A DNA stretch of 64,000 bases, from contig PLCS01000012.1 of the NCBI GenBank assembly GCA_003134855.1, positions 124,001 to 188,000 of the forward strand, written 5' to 3'. This document shows, piece after piece, positions 1 through 8,384 of this stretch. The stretch comes from Acidobacteriaceae bacterium. GTDB lineage: Bacteria; Acidobacteriota; Terriglobia; Terriglobales; Acidobacteriaceae. The position numbers and the translations under genes were made by a program. Numbering within the stretch: position 1 is the first letter of the stretch; every line of letters begins with the position of its first letter. The notes below the pieces were generated by a model. The model was given only the letters and a program-made list of their open reading frames with translations, was not told the origin of the DNA and searched no databases.

Positions 1-1477
1 GGATGCGGAGCAGGTGCTCCGGTTCGCGGCCGCCCAGGTGTTCCTCGGCGTAGAGGCGGAGGCGGCGCTTGAGCTCCGGCAGCTTCTCGGCTGGCAGGGC
101 AAAGCCGACAGCGAAGGCGTGGCCGCCGAAGCGTGTGAAGAGATCGGCGCAGCTCTCGATGGCGTTGAGCAGATGGAATCCGTCGATGGAGCGCCCGGAG
201 CCGTGAGCCACGCCCCCCTCGACGCTGACCACGATCGCCGGCTTCGCGGTGCGCTCGACCACGCGCGAGGCCAGAATGCCGATGACGCCGCGATGCCAGC
301 CGTCGCCGTCCACCACCAGCAGCCGGTCGGCGGCCAGCTCTGCGTCGCTGCCCAGCCGCGCCTCGATGGCGGCAAGCGCCTTGGCCTCCGTCTCGCGGCG
401 CTCGCGGTTGAGCCGTTCCAGCTTGGCGGCCAGCTCAGCGGCGCGGGCCGGATCGCGCGTGGTGAACAGTTCGACGACATCGGAGGCCACGTCCATGCGG
501 CCGGCGGCATTGATCCGCGGAGCCAGCCGGAAGGCCACGTCGAAGCCGCTGATCGCTCGTGCGGCCGGATCCAGCGCCGCGGCGGCAAAGAGCGCGCGCA
601 GCCCGGCCCCGGCAGGCCGCCGCAGCTCTCGCAATCCCAAAGCCGCGATGACGCGGTTCTCGCCTTGCAGCGGCACTGCATCGGCGATGGTAGCTATCGC
701 GGCCATCTTCAAAAAGCTGGGTAGCGTCTTCTCGCGCGTGCGGGCAGCATCGCGGCGTTCCAGCAGCGCCTGCGCCAGTTTCATCGCAATCGCCGCGCCG
801 CAGAGGAATTTCTCCGGGTAGCGGCAGGCGGGCTGATTGGGGTTGAGAATGGCCAGCGCGCGCGGCACAGCCTCGCCCGCCTCCAGCAGATGGTGGTCTG
901 TAATAATCAGGTCCAGCCCCAGGCCGCGCGCGGTTTCGGCCTCGGCAAAGGCTCTCATGCCGGTGTCCACGGTAATCACCAGCCTCGCGCCCTCCGCGTA
1001 AGCCGCTTCCAGCACGCTCGATTGCAGCCCGTAGCCCTCGCGCAGCCGGTGCGGAACATGGAAGCGTGCCTCCCCGCCCAGCATCTCGATGGCCGTCTTC
1101 AGCAGCACGACGGCGGTGGTGCCGTCCACGTCGTAATCGCCGTAGAGCAGCACCGGCTCGCGTAGGGCGATGGCCTGCTCCAGCCGCTCCACGGCGGCCT
1201 TCATGCCCAGCATCAGAAAGGGATCGTGCAGGTGCGCAACTTCGGGATTGAGAAAGGCGAAAGCTTCTGCCGGCTGGGTGACGCCACGCGCCACCAGTAG
1301 CTCGGCCAGCACCTGCGGCAGACGGGCAGCCTTGGCCAGCGCCATGGCCTCGTCCGGATGCGGCTCTACGAAACTCCAACGCTGTCGCGGCGCATTCAGC
1401 GGCGAACCCTGCGGCGCAGCTAGCGGCGCAACCTGTTGCGAAGCTGGCCCATTGCCTTCAGCGCCCGCCCAGCTCAC
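1..1477 (-). CDS. recJ: Single-stranded-DNA-specific exonuclease RecJ (3' part cut by window edge)
   Basis: 5'-3' single-strand exonuclease acting in recombination and repair in the cytoplasm. The frame antisense to the window start reads continuously without a stop to base 1, so the C-terminus is missing; about 492 residues are present. Seen: the DHH-family motif YGDYDVDGTTA near residue 90, a second metal motif (ITVDTG, then TDHH), and a DHHA1-type glycine-rich segment (GGHAFAVGFAL) near the visible end. These define RecJ. The start is taken as GTG at 1475-1477, six bases after the stop of the upstream gene, with GAGGACGAG ahead of it; an internal ATG at MALAK is an alternative. The first 30 residues are Ala/Pro-rich and poorly conserved in character. 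Probably cotranscribed with the acidic protein upstream. Confidence 0.93.
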   Translation of the reverse strand, partial: MSWAGAEGNGPASQQVAPLAAPQGSPLNAPRQRWSFVEPHPDEAMALAKAARLPQVLAELLVARGVTQPAEAFAFLNPEVAHLHDPFLMLGMKAAVERLEQAIALREPVLLYGDYDVDGTTAVVLLKTAIEMLGGEARFHVPHRLREGYGLQSSVLEAAYAEGARLVITVDTGMRAFAEAETARGLGLDLIITDHHLLEAGEAVPRALAILNPNQPACRYPEKFLCGAAIAMKLAQALLERRDAARTREKTLPSFLKMAAIATIADAVPLQGENRVIAALGLRELRRPAGAGLRALFAAAALDPAARAISGFDVAFRLAPRINAAGRMDVASDVVELFTTRDPARAAELAAKLERLNRERRETEAKALAAIEARLGSDAELAADRLLVVDGDGWHRGVIGILASRVVERTAKPAIVVSVEGGVAHGSGRSIDGFHLLNAIESCADLFTRFGGHAFAVGFALPAEKLPELKRRLRLYAEEHLGGREPEHLLRI

Positions 1478-1482
1478 CGCGG

Positions 1483-1965
1483 TTACTCGTCCTCTTCGTC
1501 GCCGTCGTGCTCGTGCTCGCCGATGACGATGTCCTGAAAGGTCTCGACGTCTTCCAGCAGCGACTGGAAGCGCTCATACCATTCCGTGGTGGTCTCATGC
1601 AGGAAGACGATCCCCTGGTAGACAAAGCCCAGCTGGATGTAGCCCAGGTTGCCGGCGTACTTGCGCAGCCACTCCGCCTCCACCAGTTCCGTCGCCTCTT
1701 CGTCGGGGAAGTTCATCTCCCCGGCCTCCTCGATCAGCGCGTCCAGCTCCTCGGCCTCCAGCGTCATCTCGCTGAAGGTCACAAAGGGAGCGCCAACGTG
1801 CTTGGCCATCTCCACAAAGTCTTTCCATGCGTCGGGGTTGTCGGCGCCCTCCCACACAATCGAGGGAATATCCTCGGTGATGTAGCCGGGCAGGCGTTTA
1901 AGGCCGTGGCCCTCGATAAAGGCCACCATGTCGTCTTTCAGGGAGAGAAGGTTGTCAGTGCTCAT
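1483..1965 (-). CDS. Conserved hypothetical acidic protein, 160 aa
   Basis: A 160-residue soluble protein with no recognised domain. It has no signal peptide or membrane segment. The middle is rich in Asp/Glu (AEELDALIEEAGEMNFPDEE), followed by an aromatic stretch (YIQLGFVYQGIVFLHET), and it ends in a polyacidic tail (EHEHDGDEEDE). ATG at 1963-1965 is preferred; an in-frame TTG two codons upstream is possible and no strong Shine-Dalgarno is visible for either. It lies directly upstream of recJ on the same strand with a 5-base gap, which suggests an operon. Function unknown. Confidence 0.8.
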   Translation of the reverse strand: MSTDNLLSLKDDMVAFIEGHGLKRLPGYITEDIPSIVWEGADNPDAWKDFVEMAKHVGAPFVTFSEMTLEAEELDALIEEAGEMNFPDEEATELVEAEWLRKYAGNLGYIQLGFVYQGIVFLHETTTEWYERFQSLLEDVETFQDIVIGEHEHDGDEEDE

Positions 1966-2115
1966 AGTCAATCTATATTTTCGCAGATGCGGGCGGGCCG
2001 GCGCCGCGCGATTGTGGAAACTTTATTTTGTGGGACGAAGGTGAAGTCCATGGCTTTACTCTGAATACAGCGTTGAACCCCTGCCCGGATCTGGCTCGAA
2101 TGCCCCGAATCTACC

Positions 2116-2156
2116 GTGCCCCATCCTTACCGCTTCTTTTGCGGAAAGGGTGGGAA
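2116..2156. repeat. REP-like palindromic repeat, copy a
   Basis: Intergenic palindrome. It starts GTGCCCCATCCTT and ends AAAGGGTGGGA, with GCG/CGC arms between. It matches at least four other copies in this window (21964, 53409, 54561, 62796). Read as protein it gives MPHP...GKGG, which creates a false upstream start for the ferredoxin gene that follows. Confidence 0.75.
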
Positions 2157-2181
2157 TCCACGAAGTCACAGGAGAAACCCC

Positions 2182-2532
2182 ATGCCCGCCTTTGAGCGCC
2201 ACGTCTTTGTCTGCCATAACACGCGCCCCGAAGGCGCACCGCGTCCCTCCTGCACCTCCAATGGAACCAGCGATCTGCACACCGAACTCCAGCAGCGGAC
2301 CAAAGCCGCCGGCCTGGGCGGCCGGGTCCGCATCAATAAATCCGGCTGCCTCGATCAATGCGAGCACGGCCCCATGGTCGTGGTCTATCCCGAAGCGGTC
2401 TGGTACGGCAACGTCCAGCCAGCAGATGCGGCGGAGATTGTCTCCGAGCACCTCATCGCCGGCCGTCCCGTAGAGCGCCTGCGCATCGCCGACGAGTGCC
2501 TTAACACCAAAAGCTGCCCTCATCGCGGCTGA
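2182..2532 (+). CDS. (2Fe-2S) ferredoxin-like protein, thioredoxin-fold
   Basis: A 116-residue cytoplasmic protein of the thioredoxin-like [2Fe-2S] ferredoxin family. Seen: an N-terminal ERHVFVCHN strand, then the spaced cysteines of the cluster site (C...12 residues...C and, about 35 residues later, SGCLDQCEHGP), followed by MVVVYPEAVWYG, which is standard for the family. Known family members carry electrons, but the partner cannot be told from context. The start is ATG 2182 with GGAG seven bases upstream. The longer reading frame from 2116 only translates a REP-like repeat and is rejected. The C-terminus has two further Cys (CLNTKSCPHRG) of unclear role. Confidence 0.9.
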   Translation: MPAFERHVFVCHNTRPEGAPRPSCTSNGTSDLHTELQQRTKAAGLGGRVRINKSGCLDQCEHGPMVVVYPEAVWYGNVQPADAAEIVSEHLIAGRPVERLRIADECLNTKSCPHRG

Positions 2533-3079
2533 TGACAGGGACTGGAAGCTATCTCATAAACCGGTTTTGAAAAGACGCGACGTAGCCGCGCTCACCGCTG
2601 CTCAATCCTCAACCCCGCCAGCTTCCCAACCAGCCGCACCGTTTCCAACGAAACCCGTCTCGGTAACCTCGCTGACCCGCCAACCCGCTGACCCGCCAAC
2701 CCGCTGACCCGAAAAAGTCCATCTCCCATAGTCAGGAATTCCCCGAAAAAATTGCCTTGGTCAGAGAAATTCGCCCTTCCTTCGGTTCTTCTCCCCATTC
2801 ACTACTGACGTGTTAGCAGCCGATGCCGAGAAAACCGTAGCATCTCAGATCACCAATTCATGCAAAACCAAGCAGCTACAGATCACCACTTTGCCCGAAA
2901 CCAGTAACCTGTAGCTGCTCATTTTGGGGGTAAACCGGCTGCCTTTAGCTTCACAGTTTCGACAAACCGATAACCTGTGCCGAACGGTTTTCGAGCGCCA
3001 GCCGCATGACCGCGTAATCAAGTCTGCCGCGCGAAGGTGTACAGAGTGCGCCCTGATGCGCTATTCTGAGCTTTAATCC
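2533..3079. other. Non-coding stretch with tandem repeat and hairpin
   Basis: No gene is supported here. At 2670-2711 a 16-base unit (CGCTGACCCGCCAACC) is repeated 2.6 times. At 2871-2919 the arms AGCAGCTACAG and CTGTAGCTGCT form an 11-bp hairpin with a loop of about 27 bases. The arms are flanked by near-copies of AGATCACCA. The role of these structures is unknown. Confidence 0.6.
2670..2711. repeat. 16-bp tandem repeat, 2.6 copies
   Basis: The unit CGCTGACCCGCCAACC occurs at 2670-2685 and 2686-2701 without a mismatch, and a third copy breaks off after CGCTGACCCG. It is intergenic. Copy number at such loci may vary between strains. Confidence 0.85.
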
Positions 3080-3358
3080 ATGATCTTCTCCCGCGACTAC
3101 ATCGGGTACCTTGCCCGCCGAACCGTCAAGCACCTCATCGACGCCAAGATGATCACCACCAGTGACTTGAAGGGGGTCGAGGCGCGCGTCCATACGGGGC
3201 TGGTCGAGGAACTGTCCCTGGAAGACCGCATCAACGAGGAGGTGCGCGTGATTCTCGACGCCTACTCCGAAGAGATGCGCAAGTCCGGCGCGCAGTATGC
3301 CGAGATGTTCAAGAAGGTGAAGACCGAGCTGACCAAGAAGTACAAGGCGGTGCTATGA
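3080..3358 (+). CDS. DUF507 family protein (first of tandem pair)
   Basis: A 92-residue protein of the DUF507 family. It begins MIFSRDYIGYLARRTVKHLI and has a mostly helical, charged composition with no signal or membrane segment. Its ATG follows a short non-coding leader. The next gene is a second DUF507 protein that overlaps by four bases (ATGA), so the two are probably translationally coupled and may form a heterodimer (inference). Molecular function of DUF507 is not established. Confidence 0.88.
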   Translation: MIFSRDYIGYLARRTVKHLIDAKMITTSDLKGVEARVHTGLVEELSLEDRINEEVRVILDAYSEEMRKSGAQYAEMFKKVKTELTKKYKAVL

Positions 3359-3630
3359 GGATCAGCCCCGACAAGCTCAATAAGCTGGCCCACACCGTGG
3401 CCGACACCCTGGCCGAGATCGACGAGGTCGGCTTCCTCGAGGATCGCAACACCATCCGCCAGGAGGCCCGCAAAGCGCTCACCGTGCTGCTCACCCAGGA
3501 GGCCGGCATCGACACCGCCGCCCGCACAAAGATCGCCAACCAGCGCAAGATCATCCAGGAAGGCTCGCAGGAGTGGGAGATCCTCTACCGCAAGTACTAC
3601 AACGACGAAGTCCGCAAGCTGGGCATCTGA
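3355..3630 (+). CDS. DUF507 family protein (second of tandem pair)
   Basis: A 91-residue paralogue of the preceding gene. It begins MRISPDKLNKLAHTVADTL and ends RKYYNDEVRKLGI, the charged helical C-terminus usual for DUF507. It overlaps the first gene by ATGA, indicating translational coupling. About 100 bases downstream is tRNA-Glu on the same strand, with its own possible promoter between. No catalytic motif can be named. Confidence 0.88.
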   Translation: MRISPDKLNKLAHTVADTLAEIDEVGFLEDRNTIRQEARKALTVLLTQEAGIDTAARTKIANQRKIIQEGSQEWEILYRKYYNDEVRKLGI

Positions 3631-3664
3631 GCGCCTTCGTCCCGGCAATTTCCCATTTGTACTC

Positions 3665-3692
3665 TTTGCCGTGGCCCGGATTTTGTTAGAGT
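3665..3692 (+). promoter_or_regulatory. Possible promoter of tRNA-Glu
   Basis: TTTGCC and TAGAGT separated by 16 bases, about 40 bases upstream of the tRNA. The match to the sigma-70 consensus is only moderate. Confidence 0.35.
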
Positions 3693-3732
3693 AAAAGAAG
3701 TGGCCGGTAACGGCTGCCTGCCGCAAATGTGT

Positions 3733-3807
3733 GGCGCTATCGTCCAGGGGTTAGGACGTGAGATTCTCAATCTTAAAACCCGGGTTCGATTCCCGGTAGC
3801 GCTACCA
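3733..3807 (+). tRNA. tRNA-Glu (anticodon CTC)
   Basis: A 75-base cloverleaf can be folded by eye. The acceptor GGCGCTA pairs with TAGCGCT (one G-U). The D-stem is GTCC/GGAC. The anticodon stem is TGAGA/TCTTA with loop TTCTCAA, giving anticodon CTC. The T-arm is CCGGG-TTCGATT-CCCGG. CCA is encoded at 3805-3807. It reads GAG codons, which are common in this GC-rich genome. Confidence 0.95.
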
Positions 3808-3880
3808 AATTCCTTCCCTGCTTTCTGAAATTCCATCCAGTATTGATTCTCATAGGGCTGTTCGTGTACTCCTGCTGCCT

Positions 3881-4732
3881 CTATTTCTGCTTCTCCGGCG
3901 GCGTAATGTCCTTGCCCTCATAGAAAATCTTTATCGTCGAGCCGAACTGCTTGTAGTCGGTGTACTTGATGGTGTCGCGCATATGCACGTCCTGGGCCAT
4001 GTAGTTGTGGCCGCCGCTGAAGTGCAGGACGCCTTCGCCCTTGGTGTAGACCGGGAACCAGTAGTGGCCGTCCACCTGCTGCCGCCAGGTCATGAAGGGC
4101 GGATGCAGGTCTTCGTTGTTCTTGCGCGTGTCGTCGGGAACCATGCGGACGTTGGTCACCACGATCTGCAGGTCGGTGGCGTCCACCCATATGCGTCCCA
4201 GCAGGTAGCGATGTTTCTTGTCGATGAGTTTGGGGCCGACATCGAAGACGTAGCAGTCCAGCTCATCCACCTTTTGCCGGCCCACATACTTGACGTTGTA
4301 CTGGCCGATCTCCTCGGCGGTGAGCACGAAGGGGTATCCGTGCTGGATGTCCTGGAGATCAGAGGGCGACATCTGGACCCGCTGCAAGGTGTTGGTCGGC
4401 GCGTAGACCACCTTCTCGGTGCGCTTGCCGGTGGAGTCGAAGATCACGTCGTCCACCTCGTAGTACTCGCCGTCCACCTTGTTGTCGTCGTCGATGGTCT
4501 GCACGCGGGCGATGCGCCGATAGGTGTAGTGATTCAGCGCCTGCCGGAACTCGCTCTCCCTGGCGGCAAACTGGCGGATGATCTCCTCGGGCGCGATCGC
4601 CGGCTCGGAAATATCCATGCGCCCGAAACCCGCGTCGAGGGCCATGGGCGTAAAGCTGTCCTTCTCCTGCGCCGCGGCTGCCAAGGCCAGGCCGGCCGCC
4701 ATCAGCAACGCTATGCCCCATCGATTGTGCAC
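3881..4732 (-). CDS. Secreted LolA-like outer-membrane-lipoprotein-sorting type protein
   Basis: A 283-residue protein with an N-terminal signal peptide (hydrophobic core IALLMAAGLALAAAA, likely cleavage near AQEK). The mature part has repeated beta-strand-type stretches (YYEVDDVIFDSTGKRTEKVVY, YVGRQKVDELDCYVFDV, GRIWVDATDLQIVVTN) with the spacing of the LolA/LolB-like fold used by many acidobacterial periplasmic proteins. The likely place of action is the periplasm; a lipid or lipoprotein ligand is inferred from the fold only. It ends in a short charged tail (TPPEKQK). It stands alone between the tRNA and a repeat cluster. Confidence 0.7.
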   Translation of the reverse strand: MHNRWGIALLMAAGLALAAAAQEKDSFTPMALDAGFGRMDISEPAIAPEEIIRQFAARESEFRQALNHYTYRRIARVQTIDDDNKVDGEYYEVDDVIFDSTGKRTEKVVYAPTNTLQRVQMSPSDLQDIQHGYPFVLTAEEIGQYNVKYVGRQKVDELDCYVFDVGPKLIDKKHRYLLGRIWVDATDLQIVVTNVRMVPDDTRKNNEDLHPPFMTWRQQVDGHYWFPVYTKGEGVLHFSGGHNYMAQDVHMRDTIKYTDYKQFGSTIKIFYEGKDITPPEKQK

Positions 4733-4810
4733 TCTACTTTTCTCCCTCGCAGCTTGCCTTCTACCAGATTAGACGCTAGTGCTGAGACTGTGTGATTTGG
4801 TAATGATTCT

Positions 4811-4875
4811 TGGACAAGCGCGGGCGAGGACGCCCGCGCAACAGCCGGCCTGGAGACCGGCGCTACATTCCGCCA
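4811..4875. repeat. Palindromic intergenic repeat, related to the MITE core
   Basis: Two hairpins in a row. GCGCGGGCG-AGGA-CGCCCGCGC is a perfect 9-bp stem, and it is followed by an ACAGCCGGCCTGGAGACCGG segment. The second hairpin matches the inner part of the MITE-like elements at 18479 and 53247 (ACAGCCGGCCAGGAGGCCGG). Confidence 0.65.
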
Positions 4876-4910
4876 CAAATACATCTCTTGCCGGTCACGA
4901 TACTCGTTAT

Positions 4911-5016
4911 CCATTTAGCAAGTTAGCCATCGCTTCGCGGTGATAGCGAGTTCGCAAGTTAGCGGGTTCATTGCTGACGTAACTTGCAGCAGCGAGCCGG
5001 GCTGCTCAGGAAGGCA
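4911..5016. repeat. About 105-bp dispersed repeat, copy 1
   Basis: Near-identical to 61013-61116 in the same orientation. Shared blocks include CAAGTTAGCC, CGCTTCGCGGTGAT, AGTTAGCGGG and AACTTGCAGCAGCGAG, ending in CTCAGGA. It contains a stem-loop (GCCATCGC-TTC-GCGGTGATAGC). It is intergenic, between the LolA-like gene and the J-domain-like gene. Confidence 0.85.
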
Positions 5017-5048
5017 GTGAATGGATTGAGAATATTGGATCGCGCGGG

Positions 5049-6194
5049 CTATCTCGCCTGGAGCGGGACCGATCCGGGGTCGTTTTTCCAATTCACCACC
5101 CGATTATGGTTGAAATAAACCACGGAATCGCCATACTTGAACGTATCTTCAGAGAATTCCGTGGGAGTTCCCTGAACCACCAGCACCTCGTCTTTGCTGG
5201 AGTTTACCGTGAAAAAATCCAGGTCGGGATCGACGGGAGATTGCGGCCAGAGCTTGACCCGGATCGGGGATGAAAAGGGATCGATGCGCCAGCCAACGAC
5301 GCGGCCATCTTTGAGATTCAACTCCGAAGTTCCGTAGACGAGCTTGTCGTCCGAGGAAGCTGTCGGAGTTCCCTGCTGAGCCAATACCTCGTCCCGGGTG
5401 GAACCTACGGTGACATAAGGCTTGAGCTTGATCGTCGCGGGCTGAGCTGCATGGGCCGCGGTGTGTTCCGTCTGCGTCTGCCGGCTCTTCGCATTCGAAG
5501 GCGCCGGCTGCCCGGTTTGCGGGCTGGCCGCGGGCGCGGAGTTGCTCTGGTCCGGTCTCTTCAATGCCTGCATCACCGCATCCAGGATTTTTTTCTCCGG
5601 CAACTCCGTCGCTGGCGTCGCAACACCTTGAGAGGGGCCATTGATGGTGTCCGACGGGCCGCCTGGGGCGGTTTGTGCCTTGAGAACATACAACACATAT
5701 CCAACCCGGAGAATCACCAGGGCAACAGCCGTTATCATCAAGAGCGATTTGATCTTTGGCCAAAGCCCCGCCGGAGGAGCCTCCTCCGGAGCGGAGTCAA
5801 GCGAAGCTGCTGCGGTGAGAATCGGGACGGGCACAGGCACCACACTGCCGGCGTGAGCCACTTGCACAGCAGGTACATCGCCCGGCAACGGTGGCGCGGC
5901 AGCCAGTTTGGAGGAGAGATAGACGGGGCGCTGGGCGTGGGCGCGATCGGTGGAGGTCAAGGTAAGAAAATCGAAGGCGGTCTGGACATCCTTCAGCTTG
6001 TTTTCCGCGGCCTCTTTCAGCGCTGGGTCGTCCTCGAAGCTCTCCGGCTGCCAGGCTTTGGCGAGCAGGCGATAGGAGCTTCTGATTTCACTCTCCAGCG
6101 CCTCCATTCCAAGACCGAGAACATGAAGAGCCTCGCAGCGGGGACACAGCGTAGTCCCTTCCTCTGTCATTTGACCGCATGAGCAGTGAACCAT
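5049..6194 (-). CDS. Zinc-ribbon / degenerate J-domain membrane protein with two BamE-like repeats
   Basis: A 381-residue protein. Residues 4-20 hold a CxC...CPRC zinc-ribbon. Residues 24-78 look like a J domain (IRSSYRLLAKAWQPESF), but the DnaK-activating HPD is QPE, so canonical Hsp70 stimulation is doubtful. One membrane segment lies at about 151-171. After a Ser/Pro/Gln-rich linker there are two related repeats (about 260-305 and 328-372), each with the pattern VGSTRDEVLAQQGTPT followed by a YG and a GRVV-W strand, similar to SmpA/BamE-like folds. The N-terminus is probably cytoplasmic and the repeats periplasmic (inference). Function unknown. It is divergent from mnmG, with about 120 bases between. 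Confidence 0.75.
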   Translation of the reverse strand: MVHCSCGQMTEEGTTLCPRCEALHVLGLGMEALESEIRSSYRLLAKAWQPESFEDDPALKEAAENKLKDVQTAFDFLTLTSTDRAHAQRPVYLSSKLAAAPPLPGDVPAVQVAHAGSVVPVPVPILTAAASLDSAPEEAPPAGLWPKIKSLLMITAVALVILRVGYVLYVLKAQTAPGGPSDTINGPSQGVATPATELPEKKILDAVMQALKRPDQSNSAPAASPQTGQPAPSNAKSRQTQTEHTAAHAAQPATIKLKPYVTVGSTRDEVLAQQGTPTASSDDKLVYGTSELNLKDGRVVGWRIDPFSSPIRVKLWPQSPVDPDLDFFTVNSSKDEVLVVQGTPTEFSEDTFKYGDSVVYFNHNRVVNWKNDPGSVPLQAR

Positions 6195-6315
6195 ATCGCT
6201 CGATACTCCTCGCTTTCTCTCTAAAGGGAGACGGCCCCATTATAGAGGAGCTTGTTGCGCTTCGGCAGAGCGCACCTTCCGCGGGCGCTGATAGGAATCC
6301 GTAGAATGGATTCAG

Positions 6316-8346
6316 ATGGCTTTTACCGAACAATACGATGTGGTGGTCGTGGGTGCTGGGCACGCGGGATGCGAGGCGGCGATGGCGGCGGCGCGCATGG
6401 GTCTCAAAGTCGCGCTGATCACGATGAACCTGGACCTGATCGCGCAGATGAGCTGCAACCCGGCGATCGGCGGCGTTGCCAAGGGTCACCTGGTACGCGA
6501 GGTGGACGCGCTGGGCGGCGTGATGGGCGAGGTGGCCGACGCGGTAGGCATTCAGTTCCGGCTGCTGAATAGCTCGCGCGGGCCGGCGGTGTGGAGTCCG
6601 CGGGCGCAGTGCGACAAGCAGCTCTACCGGGTGAGGATGCGCGAGGTACTGGAAGGCCAGCCGGGGCTGCATATCCGGCAGGCTGAAGTGGTGGGGCTGA
6701 TTGTTGATGAGGGGCCGGTGGTGGAGGCCGACGAAGAGCATACCTCAGGGGCTAAAGCCCCGACAGATTCTGGCGCGAGCAATGTCAGGGCTGAAGCCCT
6801 GACCTACCGCCCGCGCAGGCGGGTTCTGGGGCTGAGGCTGCGCGATGGGCGGCAGATGCTGGCCGGCGCCACCATCATTACCACCGGCACATTCCTGAAT
6901 GGGCTGATTCACTGCGGCGAAGAAAAATATCCAGCCGGCCGCAGCGGCGAGCCGGCCTCGGTTCTGCTGGGCGAGGCGCTGCGCGCTCTGGGCCTCAGAA
7001 CTTGCAGGCTCAAGACCGGGACGCCACCGCGGCTGGATGGCCGCACCATCCGCTGGGAGGTCTTCGAGGAGCAGCGGGGCGACGCGGAGCCCACGCCCTT
7101 CAGCTTCCGGACCAAGAAGATCGTGCAGCCGCAGATCAGTTGCCACATCGCCTTCACGACGCCGGAGACGCTCAGAATCATACGCGCGAACGTCCATCGC
7201 TCGGCGATGTATTCGGGGCGGATCGAGGGGATTGGGCCGCGCTATTGCCCGTCCATCGAGGACAAGATCGTCAAGTTTCCCGACAAGACGCAGCACCAGT
7301 TCTTTCTGGAGCCGGAGGGGCTGCACACCCACGAGGTCTACATCAACGGAATGTCCACCTCGCTGCCCATGGAGGTGCAATGGGAGATTGTGCATTCGAT
7401 TCCCGGCCTGGAGCGGGCGGAGATGCTGCGCCCCGGCTACGCCATTGAATACGACAGCGTGGACGCCACTGAGCTCGACCGCAGCCTGCGTGTGAAGGCC
7501 TTCACGGGCCTTTATCTTGCGGGACAGATCAACGGGACCAGCGGCTATGAAGAAGCGGCCGGCCAGGGCATCATGGCCGGCATCAACGCGGCGTTGTGGC
7601 TGAAGGGTGAGCCGCCGTTCACGATGGACCGGAGCGAGGGCTACATCGGCGTCATGATCGACGACCTGATCTCGAAGGGAACCAACGAGCCGTACCGGAT
7701 GTTCACCTCGCGGGCCGAGTTCCGGCTGCACCTGCGCATCGACAACGCCGACCGCCGGCTGACTCCGCATGGGCGGCGGCTGGGGCTGATCGGCGATGAA
7801 GCCTGGGCGGAGTATGAGCGAAAGCAAGCGCGGATGAATGCGCTGGAGCAGTTGCTGGTGGTGGGTAAAGTAACTCCGGAAGGGCTACGGACTGCGGCTC
7901 TGGGCGAGTTGACGGCGACCGCGGGATTGACCTGGGCGCAATTGCTGAAGCGGCCCGAGGTGGGCATCGAGGCGGTGCTGGGCGCGGTGCGCGAAGACCT
8001 TGTGGCCGATCCGCTGCTGGCGGAGTGGATGGATCGACCCAGCCTGACTCCCGAAGCGCGAGCGGCGCTGCGCAACGAGGCCCGCGCCGTGGAGACCGAG
8101 ATCAAGTTTGCCGGCTACCTGGAGCAGCAGAAGAAATCCATCGCCAAGCTGAAGGCGGCCGAGGGGGTTGCGATTCCGGAGTGGCTCGATTACGACGCCA
8201 TCAGCGGGCTTTCGCGGGAGATGCGCGAGACGCTCAAGCGGGTGCGTCCGGCGACCATCGGCCAGGCCAGCCGCCTTCCCGGCGTGACTCCGGCCGCGCT
8301 GAGCCTGGTTCATGTCTCAATCCGGCTGCAAGGAGCCATGCGATAG
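6316..8346 (+). CDS. mnmG: tRNA U34 5-carboxymethylaminomethyl modification enzyme MnmG
   Basis: The FAD-dependent partner of MnmE that modifies wobble U34 in tRNAs. It is cytoplasmic. Seen: the N-terminal dinucleotide-binding motif [29 protein letters not shown], the TGTFLNG segment, the [18 protein letters not shown] block and [13 protein letters not shown], all typical. At 676 residues it is longer than usual (about 620-640). The excess sits at about residues 143-167, where a dispersed repeat (GGGGCTAAAGCCCC type) is translated in frame between two conserved strands. The ATG start gives MAFTEQYD directly before the FAD motif. MnmG genes often lie near the chromosome origin, consistent with the window. 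Confidence 0.97.
   Translation: MAFTEQYDVVVVGAGHAGCEAAMAAARMGLKVALITMNLDLIAQMSCNPAIGGVAKGHLVREVDALGGVMGEVADAVGIQFRLLNSSRGPAVWSPRAQCDKQLYRVRMREVLEGQPGLHIRQAEVVGLIVDEGPVVEADEEHTSGAKAPTDSGASNVRAEALTYRPRRRVLGLRLRDGRQMLAGATIITTGTFLNGLIHCGEEKYPAGRSGEPASVLLGEALRALGLRTCRLKTGTPPRLDGRTIRWEVFEEQRGDAEPTPFSFRTKKIVQPQISCHIAFTTPETLRIIRANVHRSAMYSGRIEGIGPRYCPSIEDKIVKFPDKTQHQFFLEPEGLHTHEVYINGMSTSLPMEVQWEIVHSIPGLERAEMLRPGYAIEYDSVDATELDRSLRVKAFTGLYLAGQINGTSGYEEAAGQGIMAGINAALWLKGEPPFTMDRSEGYIGVMIDDLISKGTNEPYRMFTSRAEFRLHLRIDNADRRLTPHGRRLGLIGDEAWAEYERKQARMNALEQLLVVGKVTPEGLRTAALGELTATAGLTWAQLLKRPEVGIEAVLGAVREDLVADPLLAEWMDRPSLTPEARAALRNEARAVETEIKFAGYLEQQKKSIAKLKAAEGVAIPEWLDYDAISGLSREMRETLKRVRPATIGQASRLPGVTPAALSLVHVSIRLQGAMR
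6745..6812. repeat. Dispersed repeat translated inside mnmG
   Basis: Two hairpin units, TCAGGGGCTAAAGCCCC and GTCAGGGCTGAAGCCCTGAC, about 35 bases apart, sit within the mnmG frame without stopping it. Similar GGGCTTTAGCCCC units occur at about 15080 and 15180 between genes. In most MnmG proteins the two flanking beta strands are joined by a short turn, so this is read as an insertion. Confidence 0.75.
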
Positions 8347-8384
8347 GTTTATAGTTCTTGGTGATGTTTCGGGAGTGATTCGAA

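Noticed and set aside
435-1379. A 314-codon frame within recJ
   Set aside because: It is recJ read one frame off; the correct frame carries the DHH motifs and runs past the window start.
4711-4914. A 67-codon frame on the - strand
   Set aside because: It consists of the palindromic repeats at 4811-4875.
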